This document shows positions 22,640 to 35,366 of a DNA stretch of 64,000 nucleotides, piece after piece; position 1 is the first letter of the stretch, and each line of letters begins with the position of its first letter. The stretch covers positions 94,780,501 to 94,844,500 of the forward strand of contig CM075346.1 in NCBI GenBank assembly GCA_037693485.1, written 5' to 3'. The DNA is from Kitagawia praeruptora (Eukaryota > Streptophyta > Magnoliopsida > Apiales > Apiaceae). The notes under the pieces are model-generated. The model was not told the DNA's origin. It searched no databases and was given only the letters and a program-made list of their open reading frames with translations. The position numbers were made by a program, and so were the translations under genes.

Positions 22640-23771
22640 TTGCTGACCCTTTGATGTTTAGATTTTATTTTGTTCAGTGTAATAAAAAAAAATTAAAATA
22701 ACAAAAATATTTTAGTTTTATTAAAATTTTAGTACTTATTTTCTTCGTTTTAATTGTTTGATTCGAAGCATTTGTTTTCAGCCTCCCCTGTTTTATTTCT
22801 TCTTTTACGAATTAAACCCAGTTCACCCCCACCACCATCAAACACAAACCCACTTCCTTCACTTCTTCTCCTCCTTTCTCCACTGCACTCCTCTCTCTAT
22901 CCACCGCTGCAAAAAGACAACGCCCACAGCACCGCGCCACCTCTCTTTCTCGTTCACCCATTACAGTCCGTCCGCATCTCCATCACTCCACCTCAACGCC
23001 ATCTCCTCTCATATCTACTTCACAAACGCCACCATTACCCTTTCAATCCTCCCCCATCCTTCAACCTCCGCACCACACTTACCTTCTCCTCGATTTCACC
23101 GTTGTTCTTCATTAAGTTGTACCGAGTGGCAATGCCGAGTTAAATGATTGAGTCGAGTTTTCGTCTGTTTAATTACCGAGTTGATTGAGTTAGTTTCAAG
23201 TTTTCGAGTGGTTCTAAGTTCTGTGTTTTCGGTTTTGAATGGTGCTGAATGATTTTGAGTTAGTGAGTTTGACCAAGGTGCTTTCGAATTTGTCGTTACC
23301 GAGTTGCACTAATGTTGAGTTCCTTGTCGAGTTTACTGGTTTAGCCGAGTTACTGTCCTATTACCGAGTTGACTTGGTTCTTGTTAATTTGTGACTCGTG
23401 TATTAGTCTGTAGTTGTGTTTGGATTCTTGTTTTGTATGATAATGTGCTGAGTCGTGACTGAGTTGACTAAGTTTTGTTGCTGTCCGAGTTTTCGTAGAT
23501 TTGGTTGTGTTATTGGCGATTCATATTTAAAAACGGTCATGTCAAATTTTTCTTACAATTTCCTGTAAATAATTTTTAATTCAATAAAAAAAAAGAGTTT
23601 TAAATTAAAATTTAGTTTTAATTCGAACTTAGAATTTTTAGATTAATTTAGTTTTTGTTCTTTTCACTTTTATTTTCGATTTTGTTGTTTGTTAATAATA
23701 ATAATAATAATAAACAAATCTTTTTGCTTTAACTCTATCGTATTGGTGTTTTCAGGTGATAAAACTCTTGT
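22640..23771 (+). other. 5' leader region of the Athila-type element
   Basis: Non-coding leader with a C/T-rich block (22790-23110) that produces two spurious overlapping 129-codon Pro/Ser/His-rich frames, then a G/T-rich block with many repeats of cgagtt. An (AAT)n microsatellite lies near 23692-23711. No primer-binding site could be assigned. Confidence 0.5.
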
Positions 23772-26700
23772 ATGCGACGCTCTACAAGTGCGGGAGATTT
23801 AAAATTTGATCCAGAAATTGAACGCACTCTTCGAGCTTTAAAGCGAGAGACAAAGCAAAGGAAAGAAAGAACCAATATGGAGGAACCAGGAGATCGTCAA
23901 GTGGTTAATCCTCTTGACCCACCAGTTATTCTTGATGAGACTTCTATTTGGGATCATGAGACTCCCAATCCTGTTCAGAATAACTTTTACTACAATCCAA
24001 ATCAGAGGCCCAATAACAATCTTTCATACAGCAGCAATCATGCGGCTAATCCATCACATGCATTTCTTAAGCAAAATCAACCTCCTGGTTTTCAGCCACC
24101 TCAGCAGTATCAGGCACAACAGCAATATCAACCACCACCAAGGGAAAAGAAAGAACCTGCTGATTGGGAGGTTGCGCTCAATAAAATGATACAAGGAACT
24201 ACTGGGGCGTTTGCCAACATGGATACCAAATTTGCAAAGGTAGAGTCGAGGCTTGATCAGATGGCTTCATCTCAAAAGATGTTGGAAACGCAAATTGGCC
24301 AAATTGCTAATAAGGTTGGTGTTCGCGAGCAAGGATCACTTCCTAGTCAACCAGACCTGAATGGTAAAGAACAATGCAAGGCCATCATTCTTAGGAACGG
24401 AAGAAAATTGCCAGAAATTGAGGCTATCAAGCCTAGAGAGAAGGTCCGTGCAAAAGAAGATGAGTTAGTAGCAGCTGAAGCAGAAATTTCAGAGAAGGTG
24501 AATGATGAACAAAAAGAAGAAGAGGTCACACCAAAAGTACCAATGAAACCATAGGTGCCTCCAATTCCTTTCCCACAAAGGCTTCATAACAGGCAATTGG
24601 AGAAACAGTACGAGAAATTCTTGAAAATTTTTCGGCAATTGCATATAAATATTCCTTTTGCTGATGCTTTGGCCCAAATGCCACTCTATGCCAAATTTCT
24701 GAAGGAGATGTTGTCTAGAAAGCGGAAACTTGAGGATGTGGAAACTATTACTCTAAATGCGGAGTGTAGTGCAGTCATACAAAAATCAATTCCGCAGAAG
24801 TTAAAAGATCCTGGAAGCTTCTCTTTGCCATGCACTATTGGAACAATGGAGAATATTAAAGCCTTGTGTGATTTAGGGGCTAGTGTGAGTTTGATGCCAC
24901 ACTCCATTTATGGAAGACTTGGTCTTGGAGAGCTCAAGAAGACAAGAATCTCACTTCAGTTGGCTGATCGTACTATCAAGTATCCTTTGGGAGTCATTGA
25001 GGATGTACTTGTCAAAGTGGATAAATTCTTTATCCCTTGTGATTTTGTGGTGTTGGAGATGGATGAAGATGTTGAGATACCCATTATCTTGGGAAGGCCA
25101 TTTTTGGCTACTGCTGGAACTACAATTGATGTCAAAGCTGGAAAATTGACATTAAATGTTGGTGATGAAAAGGTTGAATTTGATTTAAATAAAGCTATGA
25201 AGATGCCTTCATTTGATGCTACATGCTTCACTGTTGACATAGCGGATGAGATCGTAAGTCTTGAAGATGCAGACTTAGTAGAAATAGAACAAACCTTAGA
25301 TGATAAAGAAGTTGAAGAATCACTAGCACTTGATATGCTAGAAATAGGTACGCCGACAACTGAGATGGCATTTTCAATTTCAGAGGCACCGCAGGTAGAA
25401 CTCAAACTTCTTCCTTCTAATCTAAGGTATGCTTTTCTTGGTCCTAATGATACATATCCTGTGATAGTGTCTGCTTTGCTCCATGATGATGAACTGGATA
25501 AATTGTTACATGTGCTTAGGCAATTTAAATCATCAATTGGTTGGACAATTAAAGATATCAAGGGAATTAGCCCCGCTCTTTGCATGCATAGGATTTCCTT
25601 AGAAGATAATCATAAACCTGTGATTGAAGGACAAAGAAGATTAAATCCTAATTTATAAGATGTGGTTAAGAAAGAGATAACTAAGTTGTTAGATGCTGGC
25701 ATTATATACTCTGTTCCACATAGTAACTTGGTTAGTCCGATACATGTTGTACCTAAGAAGGGTGGGATGATTGTCGTGCATAATGAAAATAATGAATTAA
25801 TCCCTACTAGGACTGTAACATGTTGGAGAGTTTGTATTGATTACAGGAAATTAAATAATGCTACTCGCAAAGATCACTTTCCTCTGCCATTTATTGATCA
25901 AATGCTTGAAAGACTTGCGGGTAATGAGTATTATAATTTTCTAGATGGATTCTCGGGATATTTTCAGATTCCCATTGCTCCCGAGGATCAAGAAAAGACA
26001 ACCTTTACTTGTCCTTATGGTATGTTTGCATATCGTAGACTACCTTTTGGTTTGTGTAATGGTCCATCTACTTTTCAGCGACTCATGACTGCCATATTCT
26101 CAGATTTTATAGGAAAAACCATGGAAGTCTTCATGGATGACTTTACTGTGTATGGTTCTTCCTTTGATACTTGTCTAATCAGTTTGTCAAAAGTGTTACA
26201 GAGATGTGCAGAAACAAATCTTGTTCTTAATTGGGAGAAGTGCCACTTTATGGTGAAGGATGGCATTGTTCTTGGGCACAAGATTTCTAGTAAAGGCATC
26301 GAGGTGGACAGGGCAAAAATTGAAGTGATTGAAAAATTACCACCACCCTCATCCGTAAAGGGGATTAGAAGTTTTCTTGGACACGCCGGTTTTTACCGTC
26401 GTTTTATCAAAGACTTTTCAAAAATTTCTCGTCCTCTTTGTAATTTACTTGAAAAAGATAGTGTGTTTAATTTTGACGAGAATTGTCTTGTTGCTTTTAA
26501 CAGGTTGAAGAAGGAGCTTACTTCTGCACCTATCATGTCAGCCCCTGATTGGAGCTTGTCATTTGAAATTATGTGTGATGCTAGTGACTATGCCGTGGGT
26601 GCAGTTTTGGGACAGAAGAAGGAGAAGCGCATGCACGTGATTTACTATGCAAGCAAGACACTTGATGATGCACAGACAAATTATGCAACAACGGAGAAAG

Positions 26701-28298
26701 AGCTACTTGCTGTGGTTTTTGCCTTTGACAAATTCAGATCCTATCTTGTTGGGTCTAGGGTGATTGTCTATACGGATCATGCTGCGATTCGTTACTTAAT
26801 GAAAAAGAAGGATGCCAAGTCTCGTCTAATCCGGTGGATTCTCTTACTCCAGGAATTTGATCTTGAAATTCGTGACAAGAAGGGTTCTGAAAACATGGTA
26901 GCTGACCATTTGTCAAGATTAGACCAGGGAGATAGAATAGTAGGAAGTGATATACCTATCAATGATAAATTTCCGGAAGAACAACTGCTAGCTATCTCTT
27001 TGTCTACACCATGGTATGCGGACTTCGTCAATTATATCGTGGGAGGTATTGTGCCAAGTGAACTTACTTATCAACAAAGGAAGAAATTCTTATTTGACGT
27101 GAAGCACTACTTCTGGGAAGAACCGCTACTTTACAAGAAATGCGCTGATGGAATAATGCGGAGATGTACACCTCATGAGGAGATTCCTGACATCCTCAGA
27201 CATTGTCATTCTCTAGAGTGTGGAGGTCATAACAGTAGCATGAAGACAGTTGCAAAAATTTGGCAATCGGGTTTCTACTGGCCGACTATGTATCAAGATG
27301 CAAGAAACTTTGTTGCAACATGTGATCGGTGTCAAAGAGTTGGAAATATTTCAAGAAGAAATGAAATGCCTTTGCAATCTATCCTTGAAGTTGAGATTTT
27401 CGATGTATGGGGGATGGACTTCATGGGTCCATTTCCATCTTCTTATGGGAACAAGTATATTTTGGTGGGAGTGGATTATGTGTCAAAATGGGTTGAAGCA
27501 ATTGCATCTCCTACAAATGATGCTAGAGTAGTGAAAAAGTTCCTACAAAAGTATGTCTTCACCAGGTTTGGAGTCCCAAGGGCTATTATCAATGATGGGG
27601 GCGCGCACTTTTGCAATAAACAGGTGGAGGATCTTTTGAAGAAGTATGGCGTGACACAGAAAGTGGCGACTCCGTATCATCCACAAACGAGTGGCCAGGT
27701 TGAAATCTCAAATCGCGAGCTTAAGTCAATTTTGGAGAAAACAGTGGCGACTTCAAGAAAAGATTGGTCAACAAAGCTTGATGATGCTCTTTGGGCGTAT
27801 AGGATAGCATTTAAAATGCCTATTGGAATGTCTCCATATAGGTTGGTATTCGGGAAAGCTTGTCATTTGCCCGTTGAGCTTGAGTACAAGGCATTTTGGG
27901 CAACAAGAAATTTGAATCTATAATTGAAATCTGCGGGAGTGAAGCGTTTGCTACAGCTTGATGAGCTTGAGGAATTTAGGCTCCAAGCTTATGATAGTGC
28001 TAGAGTTTACAAGGAAAAGACAAAACGATGGCACGACAAGCACATCCAAAAGAAAGAATTTGAAGTGGGGCAAAAAGTTCTATTATTCAATTCAAGGCTT
28101 AAACTTTTCCCAAGCAAGCTGAAATCAAGATGGTCAGGACCGTTTGAGATTGTGAAGGTATATCCTCATGGTGCTGTTGAGATTACTAGAGAGGGATCAG
28201 ATGTGTTTAAGGTGAACGGGCAGCGATTGAAGCCATACCTTATTGGAGATAATATGGAGAGAAGAGATTGTGTTCTTCTCGTTGATCCTAATACTTAA
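23772..28298 (+). pseudogene. Athila gag-pol polyprotein, three in-frame stops
   Basis: A single frame of about 1509 codons with stops at 24552 (TAG), 25656 (TAA) and 27921 (TAA), and no frameshift. Gag is Gln/Pro-rich. The protease has DLGASVSLMP with GRPFLATAGT downstream. RT has CIDYRKLN and FMDD in place of YVDD; RNase H starts at MCDASDYAVGAVLG. Integrase has the HHCC finger (CDRCQRVGN), core GMDFMGPFP and INDGGAHF, and the HPQTSGQ stretch. The terminal part (LLFNSRLKLFPSKLKSRWSG) is the usual integrase C-terminal fold. It could encode all enzymes only if the stops were absent, so it is defective. Confidence 0.85.
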
Positions 28299-30254
28299 TC
28301 AATGATGGCGTCGAGCTAATGACGTTAAACAAGCGCTATTTGGGAGGCAACCCAAGGAATTTTGTTGATTTGAATAATATTCTTGTGTGTTTGGACTATG
28401 CAGGGGGATGGAAACATGTGGCAAGTGAAAAATTGATGGGGCATTGCAGAAGAATTCAAAGGATTGAAAACATGATTCAGGGGAGTTCTCTCTTTTCTTC
28501 CTCGCATATTAGTCCATTGTGTGTTGTTTCTTGTGGACAAGAAATGTGATAAGTTGGGGGGTGTGTTCATCTAGATAGAACCTTATTAGGTTATTTGGTT
28601 CATCTAGATAGAACCTTATTAGGTTATTTGGTGTTAAAAAAATAAAAATAAAAAATTTAAAATTTAAAAATCACAAAAATAATTCTAGCCTTGTGAAGAT
28701 TACTTTTTGTAAGTTAGCTTGATACATCCATGCATGCTAAAAGAATCTTGTGTTATTGACGCTTTTAATTGAGAAGTGATATGCTTTGTTCTTGTGCACA
28801 CACATACACTAGCAAGTTGAAGCAAGTGAACTCATTGAATTTTGTAAGTGATTAAAAGGACATGAATATGTGGAAGATGATTTGGTTTGCATGCTTTGAG
28901 TACAAGTAGGTGCATTAGAGAGACTATTTACTTGGAATTGATTATGTTTTGCCACCAAGTGAGCTTTTGAGCCTATATGCATATCTCTTGCATCTTATAT
29001 TCGTTTGCTTGAGTGTCCACATGTTGTTTGCATTGCTAGCACTTGTTTGAGACCTTTCTTAAAATGCATGACATTAATTGATGATAATATGGTAAAGGCA
29101 TTTAGGGATAACCTCATATTTCCTACATTACCACACCATTGAAATATGATCAAATAGTTACCCCGTTGAGCTTAATCTTATTTTTCGGTGACACACCACA
29201 TTACTTGCCTAAACCTTTTTCTTGTATTGGCCTTACTTTAACTTGAACCCAAATTGTCAAAGGCTAGTGGAGTGTTTGAGGGAGTAAAAAGGTGTGCAAA
29301 AGAGGGGATTATTGATGATCATTACTTTGGAAGAATATGGGGTTTGGTTATTTTCTTGTTAGTCGAATTTTATAAAAATATGAAGGATCATTGTACTTGT
29401 TTATATATTAGTTCCTTAGCTCTTTCTTCAATAATAATAATAATAATAAATAAATAAATAAATAAAAATAAAAATTATTTATATGAGAGCATACTTATGT
29501 TTGTTTGATCCTTCTTTGTTCGACTAATCAAGTTAATTGTTGGAAAAGGAATTCAGGTGTGGGGATAATAGATGGGGAGTTGAATGATTTATGTTGTTGG
29601 GTACTAGCTTTTGACATTTCACTTTCTTTGGCTTTACTTGACACACCATGTCCCTAGCCTCATTACAACCTGAATAAAGACCTTTTGATTATCATCAGTG
29701 GTGTGTGTTGTGTTAAAGTTAGATTGATACCAAATGTCAAGCATGCTAATGATTTTGTTGGAATTGAGTGATACACTTACCCTTGTTCTTGAGTGAATAT
29801 TCTTTTGTGAGTGAAAGGTGAGTTATTACTTGTATTTTGCATATGAGATCCCAAGTTTTGACTCAAAGATGTACTTTTGTGGGCTTAGCATGATTATCAA
29901 CTTATTCTTACACTTGACATGGACTTTTGAGAACTTATGCATCTTCTTTGAGTAGACTATGTGAATACTTGTATCTTCGACACCAAGGCATTGCATTATT
30001 CACTTTGATTCTTAAGTTGATGTGGCATGAGAGGACTTGTATGTGTGTTGTATTGGCATTCGATCTTTTACATGAGCTAGATGGATTTTGTGGGTACATT
30101 CACTATAGGCCCTCACGAGACAAAACTCGTCCTACTAGGGCTACCTAGGGGTTTAACGGCTTGTTGCATGTGCTCAATGCAATCGTGTCACCTACGAAAG
30201 TGGTATTAATAAGTAGTTATTTTATAATGGTTTACTCGAGGACGAGCAAAGGTC
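28299..30254 (+). other. Non-coding spacer between pol and 3' LTR (Athila-type)
   Basis: About 2 kb with no recognisable protein, although Athila elements often keep an env-like ORF here. It begins with the TTGGGAGGCAACCCAAGG stretch common after Athila pol. It contains a 33-bp tandem duplication (28565-28597 and 28598-28630), an internal G-run (AAGTTGGGGGG, about 28551), and AAT/AAAT microsatellites at about 29430-29475. Confidence 0.6.
28565..28630 (+). repeat. Tandem duplication, 2 x 33 bp
   Basis: The unit starting GTTCATCTAGATAGAACC and ending GGTTATTTG occurs twice without a gap and without mismatch. Replication slippage is the likely cause. Confidence 0.85.
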
Positions 30255-30268
30255 AAGTTGGGGGGTAT
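30255..30268 (+). promoter_or_regulatory. Polypurine tract of the Athila-type element
   Basis: AAGTTGGGGGGTA directly precedes the LTR start TGATACATGC. This is the expected plus-strand priming site. Confidence 0.65.
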
Positions 30269-31205
30269 TTGATACATGCTAATTTTATGTACATTTCATA
30301 GCATGTTATCTCTCATTTATCCTTAGTTTGTAATATTTTGTCCTTGATTAGCATTGTTAGTAGCATTTTAATTTGGATTGGATACTAAGATGATTTTTAA
30401 TGTTTATAGGATAATTTTGGAAGCAAAAGGAGCCTGATTTCACATCTTCAAGAGACCGTAGATTAGACCTGGACGAGCAATGAGGAAATAAGAATTGTCA
30501 CAAAAATATGGAAAGTGATATATTCTTAAAGGAGGAATCCCGGTTGGAATTAATATAATTTTTGTGAAGCGAAAGGAGTCCGGTTCCAGGCCCTCAATAT
30601 ACCGCAGCTTAGGACTTAAGGATTTATTTATATTAATAAATATTTAATTTATTTAGAAAATTATATTTATAAATATCTAATAATATTAGATATTTATTTT
30701 TATAATTTCTGGATTTAATTAATTATTTATTAATTAAAAATTATAAGTTGTGCGGGTTAAAAAATCATTTTTACGGAACCATCCATATAAGGACGAATTA
30801 GGCCCTGATTGTTATTTTTTAGAAAGTAGTCGTCCACCAGTTATGTGAATAAATGAATAAACAAGTAAGAGAAACAAGTGAAATGAAAGAATGATTTCAA
30901 GGGATTATAAGCTGTCGGCCAATTTCTTTATCTTCATCACTCTCCATAACGCGCGTGGAGAGCAAGCGCCCGAGCCAAACCAGATTAACAGCGACGCGCA
31001 TGTCTTCACCTCCTTGTCCCGAGACTGGTATTCATCATGGCAGCTACCATTTTTAATTTGATAAAAGAGACAAGTTTCTGGTGAGCCGAAAGTTATCAAA
31101 ATTTAGTGTATTTTCAATTCTTTTGTGCTGGGTGCTTTTGGCCGGCTAGTTTCTTTATTGTACATGGTGTGCTAATTTGTGTTATAAATAGGAGTGTATT
31201 TCATA

Positions 31206-31455
31206 CTCCCTCCGTCCCGCCAGATAGTATACATTGGGGGACGGGGTGTGGCACGCATTTTAAGGTGCATTTTAAGGATACTTCCATAACTTATTTTTCC
31301 AATTTTCTTTTTTTGTATAAAAATAGCTATGTTATATTTTTATACAAAAAAAGAAAAATTTAAAAATAAGTTATGGAACTATATTTTATAGGAGTCTTAA
31401 AATGCATGCCAAGCAGTGAAAAAAAACTGTATAGAATCTGATGGGACAGAGGGAG
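31206..31455. mobile_element. Stowaway MITE, 250 bp
   Basis: CTCCCTCCGTCCCGCC at the left and GGGACAGAGGGAG at the right, flanked by TA (31204-31205 and 31456-31457). An internal GGCACGCATTTTAAGG motif is shared with the truncated element at 53439. Confidence 0.85.
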
Positions 31456-31983
31456 TAGGTTTTCGGCATCAATTCTTCAACTGAACATTCAGTTGTGTAC
31501 TCTCTCAAATTTTCATAAACTTTCTTTGTAATTTTAGTTTTAATTTATACACTTAAATTTTCTTCAAGTTCTATTTTGGTTGAAGATTGTAAGGGAATTG
31601 CTTGGAATGCTCATTCATTTCGTCGGAAATTATTTCGGGAGGATAAATTCTTAAAGTTGTAATTTCTTTACTCTAAATTCTTTTAATTATGATTTTACCA
31701 TTTATTATATGCTTATTTTCTTTATCTAGCATGAGTAACTAATTTCATAATCCGAGAATTAGGTAGTATTCGTTGGTGATATATGTTTGTTTAATTGTGA
31801 TAATAATTCTCTACTTTTGCTAATCTATCATTGAGGACTTAAGCAAATTAAGGGCGTAGCTAACCTTTAATTGTATTCATAGGTATTATGATAAATTGGG
31901 AGATGAGTCATAATTCTTGTTCATGATTTGATAGACATAGTTTAATTATTGAATCGGGAGATTAATAAGAGGACTATAAAACA

Positions 31984-32236
31984 AGACTTACTCAGTTATA
32001 ATACCACTCAAAGTGGTGTCTGAGGAGGGTAGATGTACGCAGACCATGCCCCTATACAATAGGGAGGCTGTTTCCGAAGGACCCTCGGCCAAGTACAGAA
32101 TTACAAATACAGAAATACAAATACAGAAAGGAAACCTAATACAAACTAGGAAACTCACGCACACGCAGGAGTCGAACCCCTGACCTCCTTCAAAGGAGGC
32201 CAGTGACTCAACCACTGCACCAACATGTTGTTGGCT
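31984..32236 (-). mobile_element. SINE, Au-like, with target duplication
   Basis: On the minus strand it begins with a tRNA-like head with a B box GGTTCGACTCC (complement at about 32167-32177) and ends with the GTCTGCGTACATCTACCCTC block and CAGACACCACTTTGAGTGG, typical of plant Au-family SINE tails. It is flanked by a 23-bp duplication (31961-31983 and 32237-32259) with a single mismatch. It lies inside the Athila LTR. Confidence 0.8.
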
Positions 32237-32624
32237 ATTAATAAGAGGACTATGAAACATATAATTCTTGGGTCTTAATAATCTAAAATTGTATTTCGAT
32301 TGATCATGGGAGTGACTTTTGAGATATGATTATAGACAATATTTTGTATCTTGGGAGAGAACATTATAAAGGATAGAAGAATTGTTTTTAGCAAAATATG
32401 AGAAAAATATATATCACATTAAAACAACATTATTGAACCAATTGAAGAACCCTATTTCTCGGATTACTTTTCCTCATCAATTAAATTTTAGTTTTACTTG
32501 TTTATAATTAGTTTATTCGAACTCACCGATTATTTCTCACATTTCTAGATTGTATGGAATTAAAACTCGAACTTAAATTAATAGTCCTTCCCTGCGAACG
32601 AACTTCACAAAAATACTACCAACA

Positions 32625-32714
32625 GTCATCTACAGACATAATTCATCCAAATTACATAAATACTTAAACGTACACATGTTGCACACCAACACAAAACACA
32701 CAGATGAATCACTA
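32625..32714. other. Short host remnant between two retrotransposons
   Basis: 90 bp between the Athila LTR end and the copia insertion site. Because MATH unit D resumes after the copia element, this DNA is probably part of D's intron 3 or its replaced flank. Ends in CACTA, the copia target site. Confidence 0.5.
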
Positions 32715-33554
32715 TGTTAGTCACAGAGGCATGCCTGTATACATCTAATAACAAGCCTAATTGTTTGTAATGCTTTGCATTACTTACATGACCTCTTAAC
32801 TGAGGGAACCTCTAGTTGTAGAGTTTCTATTTGTTCTGTACTTGTAGTAGGCATCAAATCCTAGTTGTGTAACTGTACTTATATAGTCAAGAATAATGCT
32901 TGAAAGAAGTTCCAAGGTTCATGCCTCAAGCAAGAAGATAAAGACTGTCAAATAATCACAGTTGGGATTTGAAGAAATGAAGAATTTGCCTAAGTACCAA
33001 TTCGAGAAGTATATTTGTCTATTCGAGAAGTCCAGTATTCGAGAAGTCAGGGATTCGATATCTCAAGACACTATTCGATATCTCTGAATACACTATTCGA
33101 TATCTCAGAGATTCGATATGTCTATTGCTCTATTCGAGAACTCAAGAAGTCAATAAGTCAAAGTGGTATTCGAGTTCTCAAGGAGTCAGCAAGTCAAAGT
33201 TTCATTCGATATCTCAAGGACTCAGAAAGCTATTCGATATCTCAAGGATTCGACAAGTCAAGTGTTCTATTCGACAACTCAAGGAATCCTAAAGAAAAGA
33301 GCTATTCGAGAAGTGATTCGATATGTCAATATAATAGTGTTCGAGAACTCAGAGTTATCGATCAAGTCAATTCTAGTTCTCGAATCACTTACTTAGTTAC
33401 TTCTCGAATACATTCTTGGAGACAAAATACTGAAGAAATTGTACAAGTCTGAAACCTGCAACAAGCCAATACACTTTATGGACCACAATCTGTAACGTGC
33501 TCTGGAAAGCCTACAAGGAAGCTTGGAGAGATATAGAAGAGACAAAGGGCTAAA
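32715..33554 (+). repeat. 5' LTR of the copia element, 3'-truncated
   Basis: Matches 41140-41991 up to GGGCTAAA, after which the two diverge: the 5' copy runs into TGAGAATGAGAATGAGAATT. The LTR has many ATTCGAGAA and ATTCGATATCTC units. The 145-codon frame across it is an artefact of that repeat. Confidence 0.8.
33000..33420 (+). repeat. TTCGAGAA / TTCGATATC motif array in the 5' LTR
   Basis: Six TTCGAGAA and two TTCTCGAA octamers, plus a similar number of ATTCGATATCTC variants, spaced about 20-60 nt apart. Both octamers fit the pattern nTTCnnGAAn of a two-unit heat-shock element. The array is repeated in the 3' LTR at about 41420-41850. Regulatory function is an inference. Confidence 0.6.
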
Positions 33555-33617
33555 TGAGAATGAGAATGAGAATTGGCAGCATAAAGTATTGGAAAAACAA
33601 GCATCCAAGACACACCT

Positions 33618-35366
33618 GTGAGTATTGGCAGCATCACAGGGGGAGGAAATGAGAATGATCAGGACTTGGATGATGAAGCAACATCAAGAATGAGAAATCA
33701 GTCTGAGCATTCAAGGAAATGGGATAGATCACACACTGCAGAGCAAATCATTGGATATCCTAATGCAGGAGTAAGGACTAGGAGAGCAACTCAGAATGAG
33801 TGCCTCTATGGATGTTTTCTATCTCAAGTTGAGCCTAAGAAACTTGATGATGCACTGTTGGATCCAGATTGGATTGTTGCCATGCAAGAGGAGCTGAATC
33901 AATTTGAAAGGAACAAAGTATGGGAACTTGTGCCTGCACCAAAGAATAGAACCATTGTTGGAACAAAATGGGTTCTGAAGAATAAGATGGATGAAGATGG
34001 TGTAATAGTAAAAAACAAAGCAAGGTTGGTTGCAAAAGGATACTCTCAACAGGAAGGCATTGATTATGATGAGACATTTGCCCATGTTGCTAGATTGGAA
34101 GCCATCAGAATATTCTTGGCATTTGCTGCTCATTCAAACTTTAAAGTGTATCAAATGGATGTCAAGAGTGCATTTATGAATGGAGAGTTGGAAGAAGAAG
34201 TTTATGTGCAACAACCACCTGGCTTTGAGGATCCACACTTCCCAGAATTTGTTTACAGACTGCTTAAGGCACTGTATGGACTTAAGCAGGCTCCAAGGGC
34301 ATGGTATGATACCTTATCACAATTTTTTCTTGAGAATCAATTCACTAGAGGTACACTGGACAAGACACTGTTTTACAAGAAGCATGGTGATGATCTTATC
34401 CTAGTTTAGATCTATGTGGATGATATCATTTTTGGTTCTACAAATGAGAAGCTGTGTGAGAAATTTTCTAAACTCATGCAGAGCAGATATGAGATGATTA
34501 TGATGGGAGAGTTGACATTCTTTCTTGGGTTGCAAGTCAGTCAAAGGAAGGATGGTATCTTTATCAGTCAGACCAAGTACATCAAGGATTTATTGAAGAA
34601 GTTTGACTTGGAAGATTGTTCACCTGCAAAGACACCCATGTCCACTGCCACTAAATTGGATGAAGATGCTAAAGGCAAGAAAGTAGATATCTCAGTCTAC
34701 AGAGGCATGGTTGGTTCTCTACTCTACCTCACTGCAAGTAGGCCAGACATCATGTTTGCTACATGCTTGTGTGCAAGGTTTCAATCAAATCCAAAAGAAT
34801 CACATCTGGTTGCTATAAAAAGGATCTTTAGATATCTGAAGGGCACTCCAAACTTGGGTTTATGGTATCCTAAGGACACAGGGTTCAATTTGGTTGGTTA
34901 TTCTGATGCTGATTATGCTGGATGCAGAGTGGATAGGAAAAGCACCTCAGGTAGCTGCCAGTTTCTTGGACAAAGGTTAATCTCTTGGTATAGCAAGAAA
35001 CAACAATCTGTGTCAACTTCTACAGCTGAGGCTGAATACATAGCTGCTGGAAGTTGCTGTGCTCAAGTGCTTTGGATTAGAAATCAACTTAGAGATTATG
35101 GACTTGTGTTGGAAAGAATTACAATCATGTGTGACAACACAAGTGCAATCTCTATAGTTGCCAATCCTGTCAATCATTCTAGGACAAAGTACATTGACAT
35201 CAGGTATCATTTCATTAGAGAACATGCAACTAATGGAACCATTGAGTTGCATTATGTCTCTACAGATAAACAACTAGCTGATATATTCACTAAGCCATTA
35301 GATGAAGCCACCTTCACAAGGTTGGTTAGTGAGATTGGAATGCTGAATTCTTCAGATTCTGGCTAA
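33618..35366 (+). pseudogene. copia reverse transcriptase-RNase H, one in-frame stop
   Basis: One frame with a TAG at 34407, directly before IYVDDIIFGS, where the family has Gln. RT features: WELVPAPKNRTIVGTKWV, KARLVAKGYSQQEGIDYDET, MDVKSAF, PPGFEDP, LYGLKQAPRAWY, and the YVDD active site. RNase H: GYSDADYAGCRVDRKSTSG, STSTAEAEYIAA, DNTSAI, HIR-like DIRYHFIRE, and ADIFTKPL at the C-terminus. Upstream gag, protease and integrase are absent. The protein is cut at the edge of the RT catalytic loop, so the copy is inactive. Confidence 0.85.

Larger units (their letters stand above)
22640..32624 (+). mobile_element. Athila-type Ty3/gypsy element lacking its 5' LTR
   Basis: Order: leader (22640-23771), one gag-pol frame (23772-28298), a long non-coding spacer, a polypurine tract, and a 3' LTR (30270-32624). 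I find no copy of the LTR's end sequence before gag, so the 5' LTR was deleted or never included. RT and integrase wording (IDYRKLN, FMDDFTVYG, SSKGIEV) is characteristic of Athila. No env-like ORF is recognisable downstream of pol. Confidence 0.75.
30270..32624 (+). repeat. 3' LTR of the Athila-type element, about 2.35 kb with two insertions
   Basis: Starts TGATACATGCTAATTTT after the polypurine tract and ends near CTACCAACA. Its terminal part (TCCTTCCCTGCGAACGAAC...) has the usual Athila LTR tail style. It hosts a Stowaway MITE (31206-31455) and a SINE (31984-32236), so about 1.85 kb is LTR proper. The end coordinate is an inference, as no second copy exists to compare. Confidence 0.6.

Noticed and set aside
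22754..23147. Two overlapping 129-codon frames rich in Pro, Ser and His
   Set aside because: They come from a C/T-rich leader upstream of Athila gag; two frames both open over the same stretch is a composition effect.
33015..33452. 145-codon frame (and its partner at 41440-41889) of Arg/Ser/Ile-rich repeats
   Set aside because: It lies wholly in the copia LTR and arises from the ATTCGAGAA/ATTCGATATC repeat; the same frame is present in both LTRs and has no family.
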